This document shows positions 45,936 to 58,939 of a stretch of 64,000 bases of DNA, in pieces. Location: contig JAXIVH010000002.1 of NCBI GenBank assembly GCA_036785325.1, forward strand, positions 7,479,871-7,543,870, written 5' to 3'. The notes beneath the pieces are model-generated. The model saw only the letters and a program-made list of their open reading frames with translations, made no database searches and was not told the DNA's origin. This stretch comes from Urophycis tenuis. Lineage: Eukaryota; Chordata; Actinopteri; Gadiformes; Phycidae. Both the position numbers and the translations under genes were made by a program. Numbering within the stretch: position 1 is the stretch's first letter; the number at the start of each line of letters is the position of its first letter.

Positions 45936-47580
45936 AGACACAGACACACAGACACACACAACACAAGTCTTTTAACATGGGGCTTCTTGATTTGGTATCT
46001 ACAGTTTATCTACTTCTTATGTACGTCAGTGTATTGTACGCCTGTCCAGTATGTAGCACTTCACACTGTCTTGCTGTCTAGATGGAGATAGTCAAGCTCC
46101 TTAAGGCCATGTTGGACACATTTCCATACATGAGGAGTAAAGGACGCTCTTTAAATCCACATGCATTCGGTACCCGACCCTCATTCTATATGTGAAATGA
46201 GTGATGTGTCCTCAGTCGATGGGGTTCCTAGACTTATAGCGAGTCTCCTTTCACCCACTGCTAACTGCACCCCAAAATGGCGGTCGGTCAAACAATCTGA
46301 ACCAAAGTACCGCAGATGCCATTACCAGTTGGGATTATGGGAAATAAATTAACCAGAGCACGACAGCAAGGTGACATTTTGGACGGGTTTGAACCCCATC
46401 CCCTACGCCCCCCCTCCCCCCTTCAAAGCACCCAAAACATTGAAAGAATATGTCTCCCTCGAGCCATATGGACTACAGAAACCAAGGAGGAGTAGAAGGA
46501 CTACTACTTGCTGAAGTGAGATCGTCCCATCAAAAAGAAAAACAGGGGGAAGGGCCACACGATGCAGTGACACAATGCTGCCCCCTGACGGTGTCGACGG
46601 GACATGTTCAGACTTGCCTGCCCAGACGAATGCGTGTTATCGTCTCTGTTATCTGTCTGACCCAGAAAAGGGGATAAATGTAAAATTCCAAATACCAGCT
46701 GCACTTTAGATCCTATATCCCTGGCCAAGATGAATTGGTTTCATCATTATTGGTTGTAAATGTCAAGTCTGTCTGCCAATATGAATGGTTACTCACCCAC
46801 GCAGTCGCAATAATTGTAGTGGGTGAACGCAGTGCATTGCAAATGCATTTTTAACCATTTCAGCCTTTTGTTGTTATAAAACCATCTGTATCCAGGTTTT
46901 ACCACCTCCCAGTGGACGTAAAAAAACATATTTGAAAGTGTGATTACGCCATTTCAACAACAGCAATGTTCTATATTGTATTTTGGGGGGGGATAAAATG
47001 TGGCTTGTGTTGAGACTGATTAATTAATATTGTGTCTTTGATCGCACACACATTGTTGTTGACGAAACTTGCCTCATGTAAAGAGAAAAACATACATTTG
47101 GCATTGCCCAAATTTTCGACAGTGAAACATTTGAATGGACTATGCATAGAATGGTAACACTGCTATGTAACCAACCGAATTATTAACTAGGTAGTCTCCA
47201 TCTAGTCTGGATGTACAGTAGCCTGCTAACTAAACGATGGCAGTGAAGATTGAGATTATCAGCGGAATCCTGTTTACTTACTTAGTGTGAATGGTTGGGC
47301 CATTTGAATACAGTATCTGATACACTGTAGCTCACTTTAGCCTATGTTTTTATACTTACTGTACGATGTCCTCGACGTTTGTTATTTTGTCCTTTCCCTC
47401 TGAAGCTGAATTTTAATGGGTGTGTACATATTTTTAGGACAGAATTATTTCCTTCATTAATATATGAAAATGTTTCTGTTAACTTTCGGGTCTTTGTAGA
47501 AAGCTTGCAACCTTAATGCCGTTGTAATTCATTGTTTTGTCTATTTTTGTAGATGTTTAATAAATCTTTTCAAATAAATG
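45205..47580 (+). other. Probable ddr1 3' UTR
   Basis: From the ddr1 stop to two poly(A) signals near 47559 and 47573. Contains AT/ACAT repeats (45228-45292), a poly-C run (about 45491-45510), a GGT array (45555-45611) and an (AC)n run (45884-45932). The later part is AT-rich unique sequence. No competing coding frame was found. Confidence 0.6.
47559..47578 (+). terminator. Candidate poly(A) signals of ddr1
   Basis: Two AATAAA hexamers 14 bases apart (47559 and 47573), in T-rich DNA and followed by GTGGCCGTGTG, which fits a GU-rich downstream element. Confidence 0.65.
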
Positions 47581-48293
47581 AAATAATTGAAGTGGCCGTG
47601 TGAACGAAATGCTCACAAACAGACACAACAGGCTCATAGATGACATCATACTTTAGGCCTTTATATTTTGCTGGTTATATTCAACAAGTTGCAACATAGC
47701 AAATAATGCAGTAAAAGGCCTACTATACTCCAAATTGCCAGCAGCAATCCAGATTGAATAAAATATGGTAATATGACCTACATAGAAAAAAAAAATCGGA
47801 CAATCTTCAGATAATGCCGACAACACAGCAACAGACCGACGCGACGGAGACAGATTACAACATTACGACACCGATCAGCCCGAACCGTGAATCCAGCAGA
47901 AAGTCAAAGGGGTAAAAGGGTGGGCCTCATGGTTTCCGAACACACTCCTTTTAGAGTTGCAGCTCCATGGAAGGGGGGTAATGTACAGTAGGCCTGCTGT
48001 GTCTTAGACACGACAGTCGATCATGTCTTATAGTTGTGTGCTTCTTGCGTGGTCGTTGTGATACAACGGGGACGGAGAGACGAGACTTCAAAGCCCAAAG
48101 GAGCCGTCATTTCCACCGAGTAAACATAGAACAAGTCAAACCAGGCTTCATCCTGGGAACAAAATGGGGGAAATTAAGTAAGAAGAAGAACATGGAAAAA
48201 AAAACAGGGACACGTGAAAATAAAAAAAAAAGAAACGTTAAGATTCCAAGTTCAGCAGTGTATTGGTCCGCACTGACAGCAGCTGGGTGGTTG

Positions 48294-48428
48294 CCACGCC
48301 CCCTCGCTCCTGCTGGACGGCCTCCAGACGTATAAATTCATTGTCTCTGACTCCAGGCTCAGCGCCGGCTGATCAAAAGTGAGGGAGAAGCGTCTGCCGT
48401 TGTACCAACTGAAACTTTTGCATCCAGG
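48294..48428 (+). promoter_or_regulatory. TATA-type promoter and 5' UTR of the beta-tubulin gene
   Basis: A TATA box TATAAAT at 48331-48337 is preceded 30 bases upstream by a CACGCCCCC GC/CACCC-type box (48295-48303). Transcription would begin near 48360, giving a 5' UTR of about 65-70 bases before the ATG at 48429. The placement is inferred from spacing. Confidence 0.7.
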
Positions 48429-51400
48429 ATGAGGGAAATCGTGCACATTCAAGCCGGCCAGTGCGGTAACCAGATTGGTGCAAAGGTAAGAATCGGAGAA
48501 GGCGTTTTTTTTGTTTCCACACTTTTAGCACTTTTTTTTTTTTTTTTTTGCTGACAGTGCCTTGGGATTTGAAGTGTTATTTTTCATATTTTTGACAGCG
48601 GTTCCATGTCGACTTTGATGCGTAGGTCTATATTTCCATTAACGTTAGTATTATTAAGGGATTACAACATTCATTAAAAAAAACTAAATCAAAACTTTAT
48701 TTCCGATAATAGGCTAATAACTATGGTCTTTAAAGTGGAATGATGTAGGCCTATTCTATGGTGGCAATACAAAATACTACACTGCGGTAGTATGTTGGGT
48801 GGAATAGCCTATTGTTTTCTCGGTGGGAGCGCCGTATAACTGAGTTTCATTCTGTCCTTCGACGTGGGGGATTCAACAGCCCCTGAGACTACGTCTGATA
48901 AATAAACCAGCCTATTATTCACGTTTCGTCGTCAGTGTGTTCAGTGTGTGTGCAACGCTGTCCCCTTTGTCTTGGAACATAACCCACCGACGGAGAAATG
49001 CCGGGTCATTGGGCACATCTGCTTAGTTATGTGTGTCTAATGAATTCTCGATCGATATCGCACTTCGGTCGGAGAGAATTCAGCAGAACGCAGCTGTAAG
49101 CGCCTTCCCTCGCTGTGTGGGAGAGACGAGGGAGCGGAGTTGGGTGGGGCGTGGAGCCTTTTCTCTTTAAAAATGGCACGTTGCAGTAGAACGCGTCATG
49201 ATATGTGATCTCCCACTTATAAAGCATTTTACAGGCTTCGTAAACTCCGGGTTTCTTACAAGTCTCTGCGAACAACAATAGTCCTCCACACCCACCCGCC
49301 AACTCCATCTAATCCATTGGACAGTAATTTCGGTCAATTATCAACAACTTTAACTGTCCATCATTTGCAATTGACAGCCTACGTCCGAGCAGAGACTGGC
49401 TGACCAACAGGCACACACAGACACCATGATGAACCCAGACTGGTTCCAGGATCATTAGGATCATTACGTGTTCCAGGCGCACAGAGGTTTTAATGTTCAA
49501 CAGAACAGCAGCCCGTCTTTCTAATCGATGTCTTTCCCTTCCCTCATAACCAAATGAAGGGTAGGGGGTCTGGGTCTGGAAGGGGCAGAGGAAACAGCTG
49601 ATGCACAGTGGGTGATGTCACTGCACACCGAATGTACTTAATTTGCCATGAGTTGGGAGGAAATCAGGGATCCGCTAAAGATATTAGCAGCACCGCCCAC
49701 TGAAGATTAAAAAAAAAAAAACTGATTTCAACAAAGATTCACTTTGTTATAGGGCATGAACAAGCCAATACAGTAGCTGTTGTGTTAAAAAAAAAACACT
49801 TTTCACTGTCCCTTGGTCTTTGTCCATAGTGCGTTAGCACATATGACAGTCAGGAGAGCTGTTTGTGTGTCTCCCCTGGGTCCTCATGTGTGCCGAGACG
49901 TGGCATTACAATAGTGTGGCATTGACAGACTTGCTGCAGAGTTACATTGTAGTAAATTAGGGCCAGGTTGTGGCATGTCCCCATTCTTTCACTGTGGCTA
50001 TCGTCAGTCCCTTCCTGATGGCTATCTGTCTTGTGGGTGTCAAAGGCCCGAAGTCCTTTTCTTTCCCCTCTGCTCCCTTTTTTCTCCTGACGTCTCTTGG
50101 AGCTGGTGTCTCCGGTGTCTCCAGCAGATTGAGGTCGTTTGGTCATGGTCATTTTTTTGTTGCTTTACATGGTTTTAATATTAAAATTCCCCAATTTGAA
50201 TCCATTTGACTTCAATCTCTATACTGTCCCAAGCTGGAAAAAACAACAACTGCCCGCTTATCCAGATTACAGCAAATCCTGGCTTCCAGCTGCTCTTCAT
50301 GGAAAACCAGAGGAAAGCAGTCGAAAAGGTTGGGGGGGGGGGGGGGGGGGAGGAGAGAGCACACATACTTGTTGAAATGGCTGCCTGCGTAGAGGGTTCG
50401 GGCCCGCCCACTGGAAGGAGAGAAAGCCTGCTAACAGCAGGCTGCATACAGCCCTGAGAATGACGCCCAGCCACGGGGCCTTTTTGAACAGGCTTCCAAA
50501 GCGTCCGCAAATGAATACGGAGGCCAAAGACAGTCGGCTTCTTCAGTGCAACGTGACCCGTTGCCAAACAGGTCGCCTGCCGGTTTGCCCCGAAGAACTC
50601 GCTTGTACTCTGTAGGTTCTTTGTGCGTCCTTCTGAGCCTGAAAGACCCATTATGATCACAACAGCTAAACTGCATCATGGAAAACCAGAAACGCTGTTT
50701 TTTTTTTTTTTAAAGGGTAAATAACATGGTGTGGCCAAAAAAAAAAGAGAACACAGCAGTGATTCTCATTTGAACCCCAAAAAATGTGAACCCACACTGC
50801 AGTTTTTCCCCCCTGGTCGAGTCACTGCTGCCAGCGAAACCACAAGGCTCGTGGTGCAGATGCCTTCAGTATTACTCGCTATTATGGAACACCGTCCATG
50901 TTGTTTTTGTTCCAGTTTTGGGAGGTAATCAGCGATGAGCACGGGATCGATCCCACAGGAAGCTACAATGGAGACAGCGACCTTCAGCTGGATAGGATCA
51001 GTGTGTACTACAATGAAGCCTCAGGTAGGTTTGATCCAAACTGACCCCGATTGGTGTGTTGTGGTTCTTAATATGTAGTTTACTTTTGTTTCAAATAGGC
51101 TTTGCAGCAGTGGATTCTGAGCTGACATTACCCCCCACCCTCTCTCTCTCTGTCTGTCTGTCTGTCTTTAGGAGGTAAATATGTGCCCAGGGCCATCCTG
51201 GTGGACCTGGAGCCTGGCACTATGGATTCTGTGAGGTCTGGACCCTTTGGCCAGATCTTCAGGCCTGACAACTTCGTGTTTGGTAAGTTTGGAAGAATTC
51301 AACTTCTTTCATCGCGCTGTTTGATCGTGACTGTGACTAACCATCATGGAACATTTCTATTTATGATGGAATTACCCTCACGATGACCCTTTTTCCTTCA

Positions 51401-52560
51401 GGCCAGAGCGGGGCAGGGAACAACTGGGCCAAGGGCCACTACACAGAAGGAGCCGAGCTGGTGGACTCGGTCCTGGACGTGGTGAGGAAGGAGGCGGAGA
51501 GCTGCGACTGCCTGCAGGGCTTCCAGCTCACCCACTCCCTGGGTGGAGGAACTGGCTCCGGCATGGGAACGCTGCTCATCAGCAAGATCCGCGAGGAGTA
51601 CCCCGACCGCATCATGAACACCTTCAGTGTTGTTCCATCACCCAAGGTAGGGCTGATGATGTCTGTGGCGAAGCATGCTTCTTCTTGGGAGCGTGACGGT
51701 GTGAGAGTCAGGCGCTGATCTCCTGGTTGTCGCCGTTTGTCCCCCAGGTGTCAGACACGGTGGTGGAGCCCTACAACGCCACCCTCTCTGTCCATCAGCT
51801 GGTGGAGAACACAGACGAGACCTACTGCATCGACAACGAGGCCCTCTACGACATCTGCTTCCGCACGCTCAAGCTGACCACGCCCACCTACGGCGACCTC
51901 AACCACCTGGTGTCGGCCACCATGAGCGGCGTCACCACCTGCCTGCGCTTCCCCGGCCAGCTCAACGCCGACCTCCGCAAGCTGGCCGTCAACATGGTGC
52001 CCTTCCCCCGTCTGCACTTCTTCATGCCGGGCTTCGCCCCGCTCACCAGCAGGGGGAGCCAGCAGTACCGCGCCCTCACGGTGCCCGAGCTCACCCAGCA
52101 GGTGTTCGACGCCAAGAACATGATGGCGGCGTGCGACCCGCGCCACGGCCGCTACCTGACGGTGGCCGCCGTGTTCCGCGGCCGCATGTCCATGAAGGAG
52201 GTGGACGAGCAGATGCTCAACGTGCAGAACAAGAACAGCAGCTACTTCGTGGAGTGGATCCCCAACAACGTGAAGACGGCCGTGTGCGACATACCGCCCC
52301 GCGGGCTCAAGATGGCCGTCACCTTCATCGGCAACAGCACGGCCATCCAGGAGCTGTTCAAGCGCATCTCCGAGCAGTTCACCGCCATGTTCCGCCGCAA
52401 GGCCTTCCTGCACTGGTACACCGGGGAGGGCATGGACGAGATGGAGTTCACGGAGGCGGAGAGCAACATGAACGACCTGGTGTCTGAGTACCAGCAGTAC
52501 CAGGACGCCACCGCCGAGGAAGAGGGCGAGTTTGAGGAGGAAGCCGAAGAAGAAGGCTGA
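48429..52560 (+). CDS. tubb: Beta-tubulin
   Basis: Five exons with matching phases (48429-48485, 50916-51024, 51172-51282, 51402-51646, 51748-52560) encode a complete 444-residue beta-tubulin, the usual length. It pairs with alpha-tubulin and forms microtubules. The N-terminus MREIVHIQAGQCGNQIG carries the MREI tetrapeptide through which excess tubulin triggers decay of its own mRNA (family knowledge). The GTP-binding signature GGGTGSG is intact in exon 4, and RDLQ-like and KMAVTFIGNSTAIQ blocks follow. The C-terminal tail is acidic (DATAEEEGEFEEEAEEEG) and close to the class IVb tail, although the position beside ddr1 and flot1 is that of mammalian class I TUBB. The symbol rests on that position; an isotype name would need a tree. 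Codon use is strongly GC-ending in the last exon, as in highly expressed genes. Confidence 0.96.
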
Positions 52561-52580
52561 ACACGGGAGAGGGAGAGGGG

Positions 52581-53224
<644 letters not shown>

Positions 53225-56200
53225 CATATTATATTCACTGTTAAGTGCAATTTGGGGATGTCCAAAAAAGGCTTGATATACTACATGAGTTTTATATATA
53301 TATTATTATTTTTATTTTTTGGGTGGGGTGAATGACACTGCAAAAAATTACCAAATGCAAAAAACTAAACTGATCTTAATGTGGTTATGTGACCTTAAAG
53401 AATGAGCTGCAATACAGATGTCCAGGTCTCCATCATGGGCACAAGCTAAAGTCTGTGTAGTGATGCCCTGAAAATGTAAAGTAAAAAAAAAAAATCAGTA
53501 AGCCGCTGAAAAAACCCAAGACAACATGTAATGATGAACCAAATGAACTGAACGCGCCTTAATAGTGTATAACTATGCCAAACATGAATTTGTGTTGAAC
53601 TGGAGGACACCTTCTGGTCTCACCATACTCCCGTTCTGCAAACATACAAAAAAGACATACAAAAAAGTGAAGGACCTCCCTCAAAAGAAGTCGAGCTTCA
53701 TTCCACTATCCTGTCTTTGAGAACTTAAAAACTCATAACGAGACAGATGTAGGCAGTGACGGTATGACGGTGACACAGGTAAACTGGTTTGGTGGTACTT
53801 CAGGAAGAGGGTTGTCCTCACAGTGGATGCCAAAAATGGCTTTTAGAGGATTTTGAGATTGGTCTTTCTATTGGTCTTTCAATGATCTTGGATAGGGCAT
53901 CTAAGATTGAGCAGTAACCAGAGAGCCGCAGGCAAAACCAGAATGTGTGATTGACAAACTAAGGGGTTGTCTGGGGTGTGGTGTAGAGGGATGGGGATCG
54001 TGAACACAGCAAAACCGGGAGGGTTGTCGGTTGGCAGGTGTCAGTCTCTCTGAAAATAGTCTCTCTTCTGGTGATGGTCGAGTGGAGTCTGGCGATTACA
54101 TGATATGTAAGACTAACTGAATATTAAAGAAAGGGAGACATTTTTTAGTAATGACAGTTTGGTCTGGAGAAATAACAGAGGATAAAGTGGGACCTAAATG
54201 ATGAAGGCTTCAGAGAACCATTCACTATCAACATCGAGAAGATCGGACGGAATTACCTCTGACCGCACTCCCTCTCCAGTGTTATTATGTTATTACACAG
54301 CATATACCTTTATCTTGGCCATGTAAAGCCATGGGTGGCATGTGGCAGTTAAACTGCTGCCAATATATATATACAGTATATATATATAGATGAAGAAGAT
54401 GATGAAGGCAGAGCAAATGTGTTGAATTTGATGAGCGTAGTCCCTGCTCATAAAAACAAAAGTCCTGTAGGTAGGAATCCTCAGCCCATGACATGTCTAT
54501 GGACAGATGTCTCGTTTTATCTATTTCTCAATGGAAGGATGAATACTTTTGGAAAATACATTTCTGTTAGGAGCCAATTGTACATTTACTTTATATATTA
54601 CTTTAATATATTTAAAATATTTTTTTATAATATTTTATTTTAATTGATGCAGGACCTTTTTGGCCGTTTGACCCCAACTAGGCCTATACATATTTATGTA
54701 AATAGTTAGCAGGTATAGCACATTGTGTTGTTATGGCAACAAGCATCTGGAGTTTGGAGTAAAAGCCAGCTAAACTCGTTATCGTTAAAAAGGTAAGTTA
54801 CTGAAGTGTACTAGTAGATGATGAGTCTTTTACATCAAACACATAGACTCGTAAGCAATCTAAACTTTGTTTGATTGCTTACTTACATTTTAAATATTAA
54901 TTTATCTCATCACATCGTATGAACCAATAACCAATCATTCCACTTGTTGTTATGTTATATTATGCTCATATAAATTATAAAGTACTTACTTATATAGTTT
55001 ATTTAATTGTTCCATATGTTTGCATAAGTGGGGTGTAATAAAGTACATAATGTAATAAAGTAAGAAAAGGGTAATTAGAGCCTCCCTACAGTGTCCCATT
55101 CTAAAAAAAACCATTATAATGCTAGTAGCCTATATGCATCTAGAAACGTCGATATAGGCCTACTACATATTTTATACAGAAATGTTGAGATAAAATTTAT
55201 CCATGGATAGCAGAAACGAAAATCACCAACATTTTCTTCTGGAGACTCGGTTGTGTAAAATTGAAATATGTAGGCCTAAGCCTGCCTGCAACTCATTATT
55301 TCCATTCAACGCAAATCAAGTTCAGAGTCCAATGTTCAGTCCAGTGAGCGTATGGAATTCTAAATCAATAATCAATAATCTGAATCTACAATTCATACAG
55401 TAACTGAATAGTTACTAAGGCAATAACTTTGAGTATCAAAGTTGCAGATTTAGTCAATCAATTATAATTTTGATTTGATACTTATCTCATCACAACGCTA
55501 GCACTATCATAACGATGCCTTTAGTTTTAGGGTCAGAATATATATTGCACATTTCGAGGAGGGGGGGCTTCCAGGCGTGCATAGAATAAAAATGCTTTGC
55601 TTCCTGTCCTGCAACAGAAACATGCGCACATCAGTGTCACCGTAACCTGGATACTGCACACATATCCTACTGAGCTGTGCGGCATATGATGAACTACATG
55701 TTTGACTAGTTAACAACACAATAAAAATATAATCTGACACCAACACTATTGTTCACATTCGCACAATTACATTGATACAAGAGTAAAAGCATATTACAAT
55801 ATTTCAGAGCACCACTTTAAACCATTGTAGGATCCGTTCACATCAACCTAGGCCTACACATTATTATTATTATTACTACCAGTAGGCTTACCTAAATATT
55901 AATAACCATATGATGCGTTGTCCGTATCTCCTAAATATCCCTTATTACATGTTTTAAACACACTTGCTCACCTGAAACAAAATCAGTCGCACATCCTGTC
56001 ACCTTAACGACCGCGGTGGTTAGTTTTGAAGTGGAGCACATCCTGTCACCTTAACTGCTGCTGTGGTGTTTGTTTTAAAGTGTTAGGGAAAGTAACATTT
56101 AAAGTAGGTGTAATGTCCATACGTCATTTATCAAACATTGTTCAATGCATGACCGGTAAGGTCATTTTTATGGCACATGGTCAAATTAAAACTCATTATC

Positions 56201-57439
56201 AGAGCAGCACCTTGTCGATATATAATTGGCATGTTACTAACTATCATTATATCCCCCTCCTTTGAGGTTTAAACATGAATTAATTAACATTTTATGAAAA
56301 ATAACAAAATTACACAATATAGTGCTCTATCAAATAATAATTTGTTTCAATGAACAAAATGCAACATTACATGTATTTATTATTGTATTTCTCTTAAGCA
56401 AAATTAACACTGGTAAGCTCCTTATGAAATTTAAGCTTTTCACAGTCTTTTGTTTCCTCATCGATTCAGTCTCACGGTTTTTTATTTACTTCGTGAATCT
56501 CAACACAGGAAAGTTTGGTGTGTTTGCACAAAGGTCGGTTTGTGGGTTTGCCTCTGAGTCGTCTGGTGCCAGGACTCAAGTGTGCAATGTCATCGGTGTG
56601 CTCTTGCAATGTCTCTTGTGGTCTGCGCAGTGGTTGTGTGTGTATGCACCAATAAGCTTACTAAGGTACAACTATTTGTTTGTACCTCTTCCACCCCTGC
56701 CACCTAACACAACTGCATCCGTCCTTCTGGTCAGTCTCCTCACAAGGTTCACCTGAGCCTCACCCTCAAGAACAAACTGCTTCAGTTCTATGGACAAGTG
56801 CTGAAGCCAACATGGGCTGGACGTGCCCTTCAGACATTCTATCCATTAACTACCGTTGTTATAACCTATTGACTGCGCTGCACTACTCAGCATAGCTGCA
56901 TATTCATTGCCATTGGGATCTTCACCCCGCATCCAAACATCCAAACATCGGAGGTGAGTATCCAACTTGTACAAACACCCATTGTTCTGAAGTGAACACT
57001 ATGCATTATTGTTTTCAACATTTCTGAATGATCAATGAGCTGCACCATATCCTAACGGTAGTCATCTGGACTGTGGATTCATCTCATACACACATACAAC
57101 TTTGGCAGGAGAAGTTGGACATTTCTCCGGTCAAACTAATACTATATATTATTGTGGAATTATTAAACAATATGAAATCCTGAACCCCTACCCAATTGTT
57201 TAACTTCCTGGGTTACTCTACAGCACTAACAACAAGTATATCATTACATACTTTATGTAAACGATATATACACAAACATGTGTGTATATATACACATCTA
57301 CATATTGTTACTTAAATGAATAAAGGCTTAATGTGGCAGATTTGTATAAATGAAATTCATACTTTTTAAAACAGCACGATTTAGGTTGATGTGGAACACA
57401 TCCAACATTGAACACTGCAACCAAAACTGCTCAGACTTC
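53225..57439. other. AT-rich spacer between convergent tubb and flot1
   Basis: No protein-like frame, RNA gene or clear mobile element was recognised. Features are a TA-rich tract (54366-54388), ATT repeats (about 55861-55875) and a mildly pyrimidine-rich part near 56640-56760. The base composition is clearly more AT-rich than in the gene-bearing parts of the window. Confidence 0.6.
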
Positions 57440-58939
57440 ATCTTTAAATCAGACTTTATTGTCCAATAACCATACATTTTTTATATTTTGTAGTTCATAA
57501 TAAAACTAGCATACACTACTCACTTGCTAAAATCACGACGTTGGCAACTTAACATGAACACAGACATTCACGCAGGCCATCTGCTGTAAAAAGGTATTAG
57601 TCTGGAAAACAAGGAGGAGGATGTAGAAAGTTGGCTTTGATCTCCAGCCACAGGGCATGCTGTGTTTCAGTCTCGGCCGAACACGGATACAAAGTGTCAG
57701 TACAACAAGTGATGCCTAACAAACAGAGCTAGGATGGAGGTTGGGAGGAGTGTTTTCAGTTACCTATCCAGGCACTTGGAGAAATGCATAGGCATGGAAA
57801 CTTTGGACTTTGTATAAAAGGAATGAAAATGATCTCACCATCTGAGAAATTGACCGGTCAGCGAAGACAATTACATACTCAAACTCTATCCTGGATCTGT
57901 TCTCCACATGCCAACAGATATTTCCGCATATATTTCAGATATTTAAGTATAGTGATACATTTACCACTTTCAACTGATAATTGAGGATTGAATGCATTAT
58001 TTTATTGGCCTTAAACCCATCTCAGGTTGAATAAGGATTACTTCTTAAGAATCAGTTCTAAGAGTTCCTTCTTAACATGCGCCCACAACCCATTTCCTTT
58101 ACCCATCACTAAAGATGTCTTCGCCACAAGGAAACAAACCTACACTTGTTTCCACCAGAAAGACATTCAGCGCCTTTAAACTTAAAACATACGTAAACCC
58201 TCTGCTTAAATTATGGCTTGTACGAGTAGTGGATCTGTAGTTAACAAGTAAGGCACTACACACTCCAATGTGTAATAACTTGAGATATTTAGCACTGCCC
58301 AACCCTAATGGATAATATCAAATAATGGCTCAAACTTAAACAATAGTATATAAACAGTGCTTAAGATATAGATGTATATATAGATGTATGACGTGTGACC
58401 AGCCATGCCTAAACTGAGGCAATTAAACAAGTTAAATTATCAGTTAAACTTTGAGCACAACAATAAACAACTCATAGAACAACTACTAAAACTCTGGCTA
58501 AAAGTTCAAAATTAAAATGCCTCCGTCTTCTGTATCTAATCCTGATTTCTGTGCAACAAAGTGGGATAACAAAGTAGAAAAATAGAGTGAGAGAGTAGAA
58601 AAGTAATTTAAATACAAACATGTTCGATAGCATAGTATACTCCCTGTGACCTGATCAGTCCTGTTCGCGGAGAGACGATATTACCATAGCAACCACAGGG
58701 CAGTGCAGCGTATGAACAAAGCTGCAATTGACCATAATATACTTTATAATGAAAGCCATTAAAAACGACAAAAAAAAAAAAACTAATTCACATGCTTGCT
58801 ATATACTATGAAGGTCACTCCGGAAAACAGAGACACATGCAGACTCAGACAGACGGGGAACAGTGTGGCGGTGGGGCGGCGTTACAGTGTTTGTAGGCAC
58901 TGACTGGATATCAGGTCTCGCCCCCATGCTCCCATGTTC
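57440..58939 (-). other. Probable flot1 3' UTR
   Basis: About 1.5 kb on the minus strand between the flot1 stop and an AATAAA (minus) at 57460-57455. Nothing else coding was seen. Confidence 0.55.
57455..57460 (-). terminator. Candidate poly(A) signal of flot1
   Basis: AATAAA on the minus strand (TTTATT on the plus strand), reading GGACAATAAAGTCTG; it is the clearest signal downstream of the flot1 stop. Confidence 0.5.

Noticed and set aside
51751..52413. 220-residue antisense frame across the last tubulin exon
   Set aside because: It is a shadow of a GC-rich coding exon; the sense frame is a full match to beta-tubulin.
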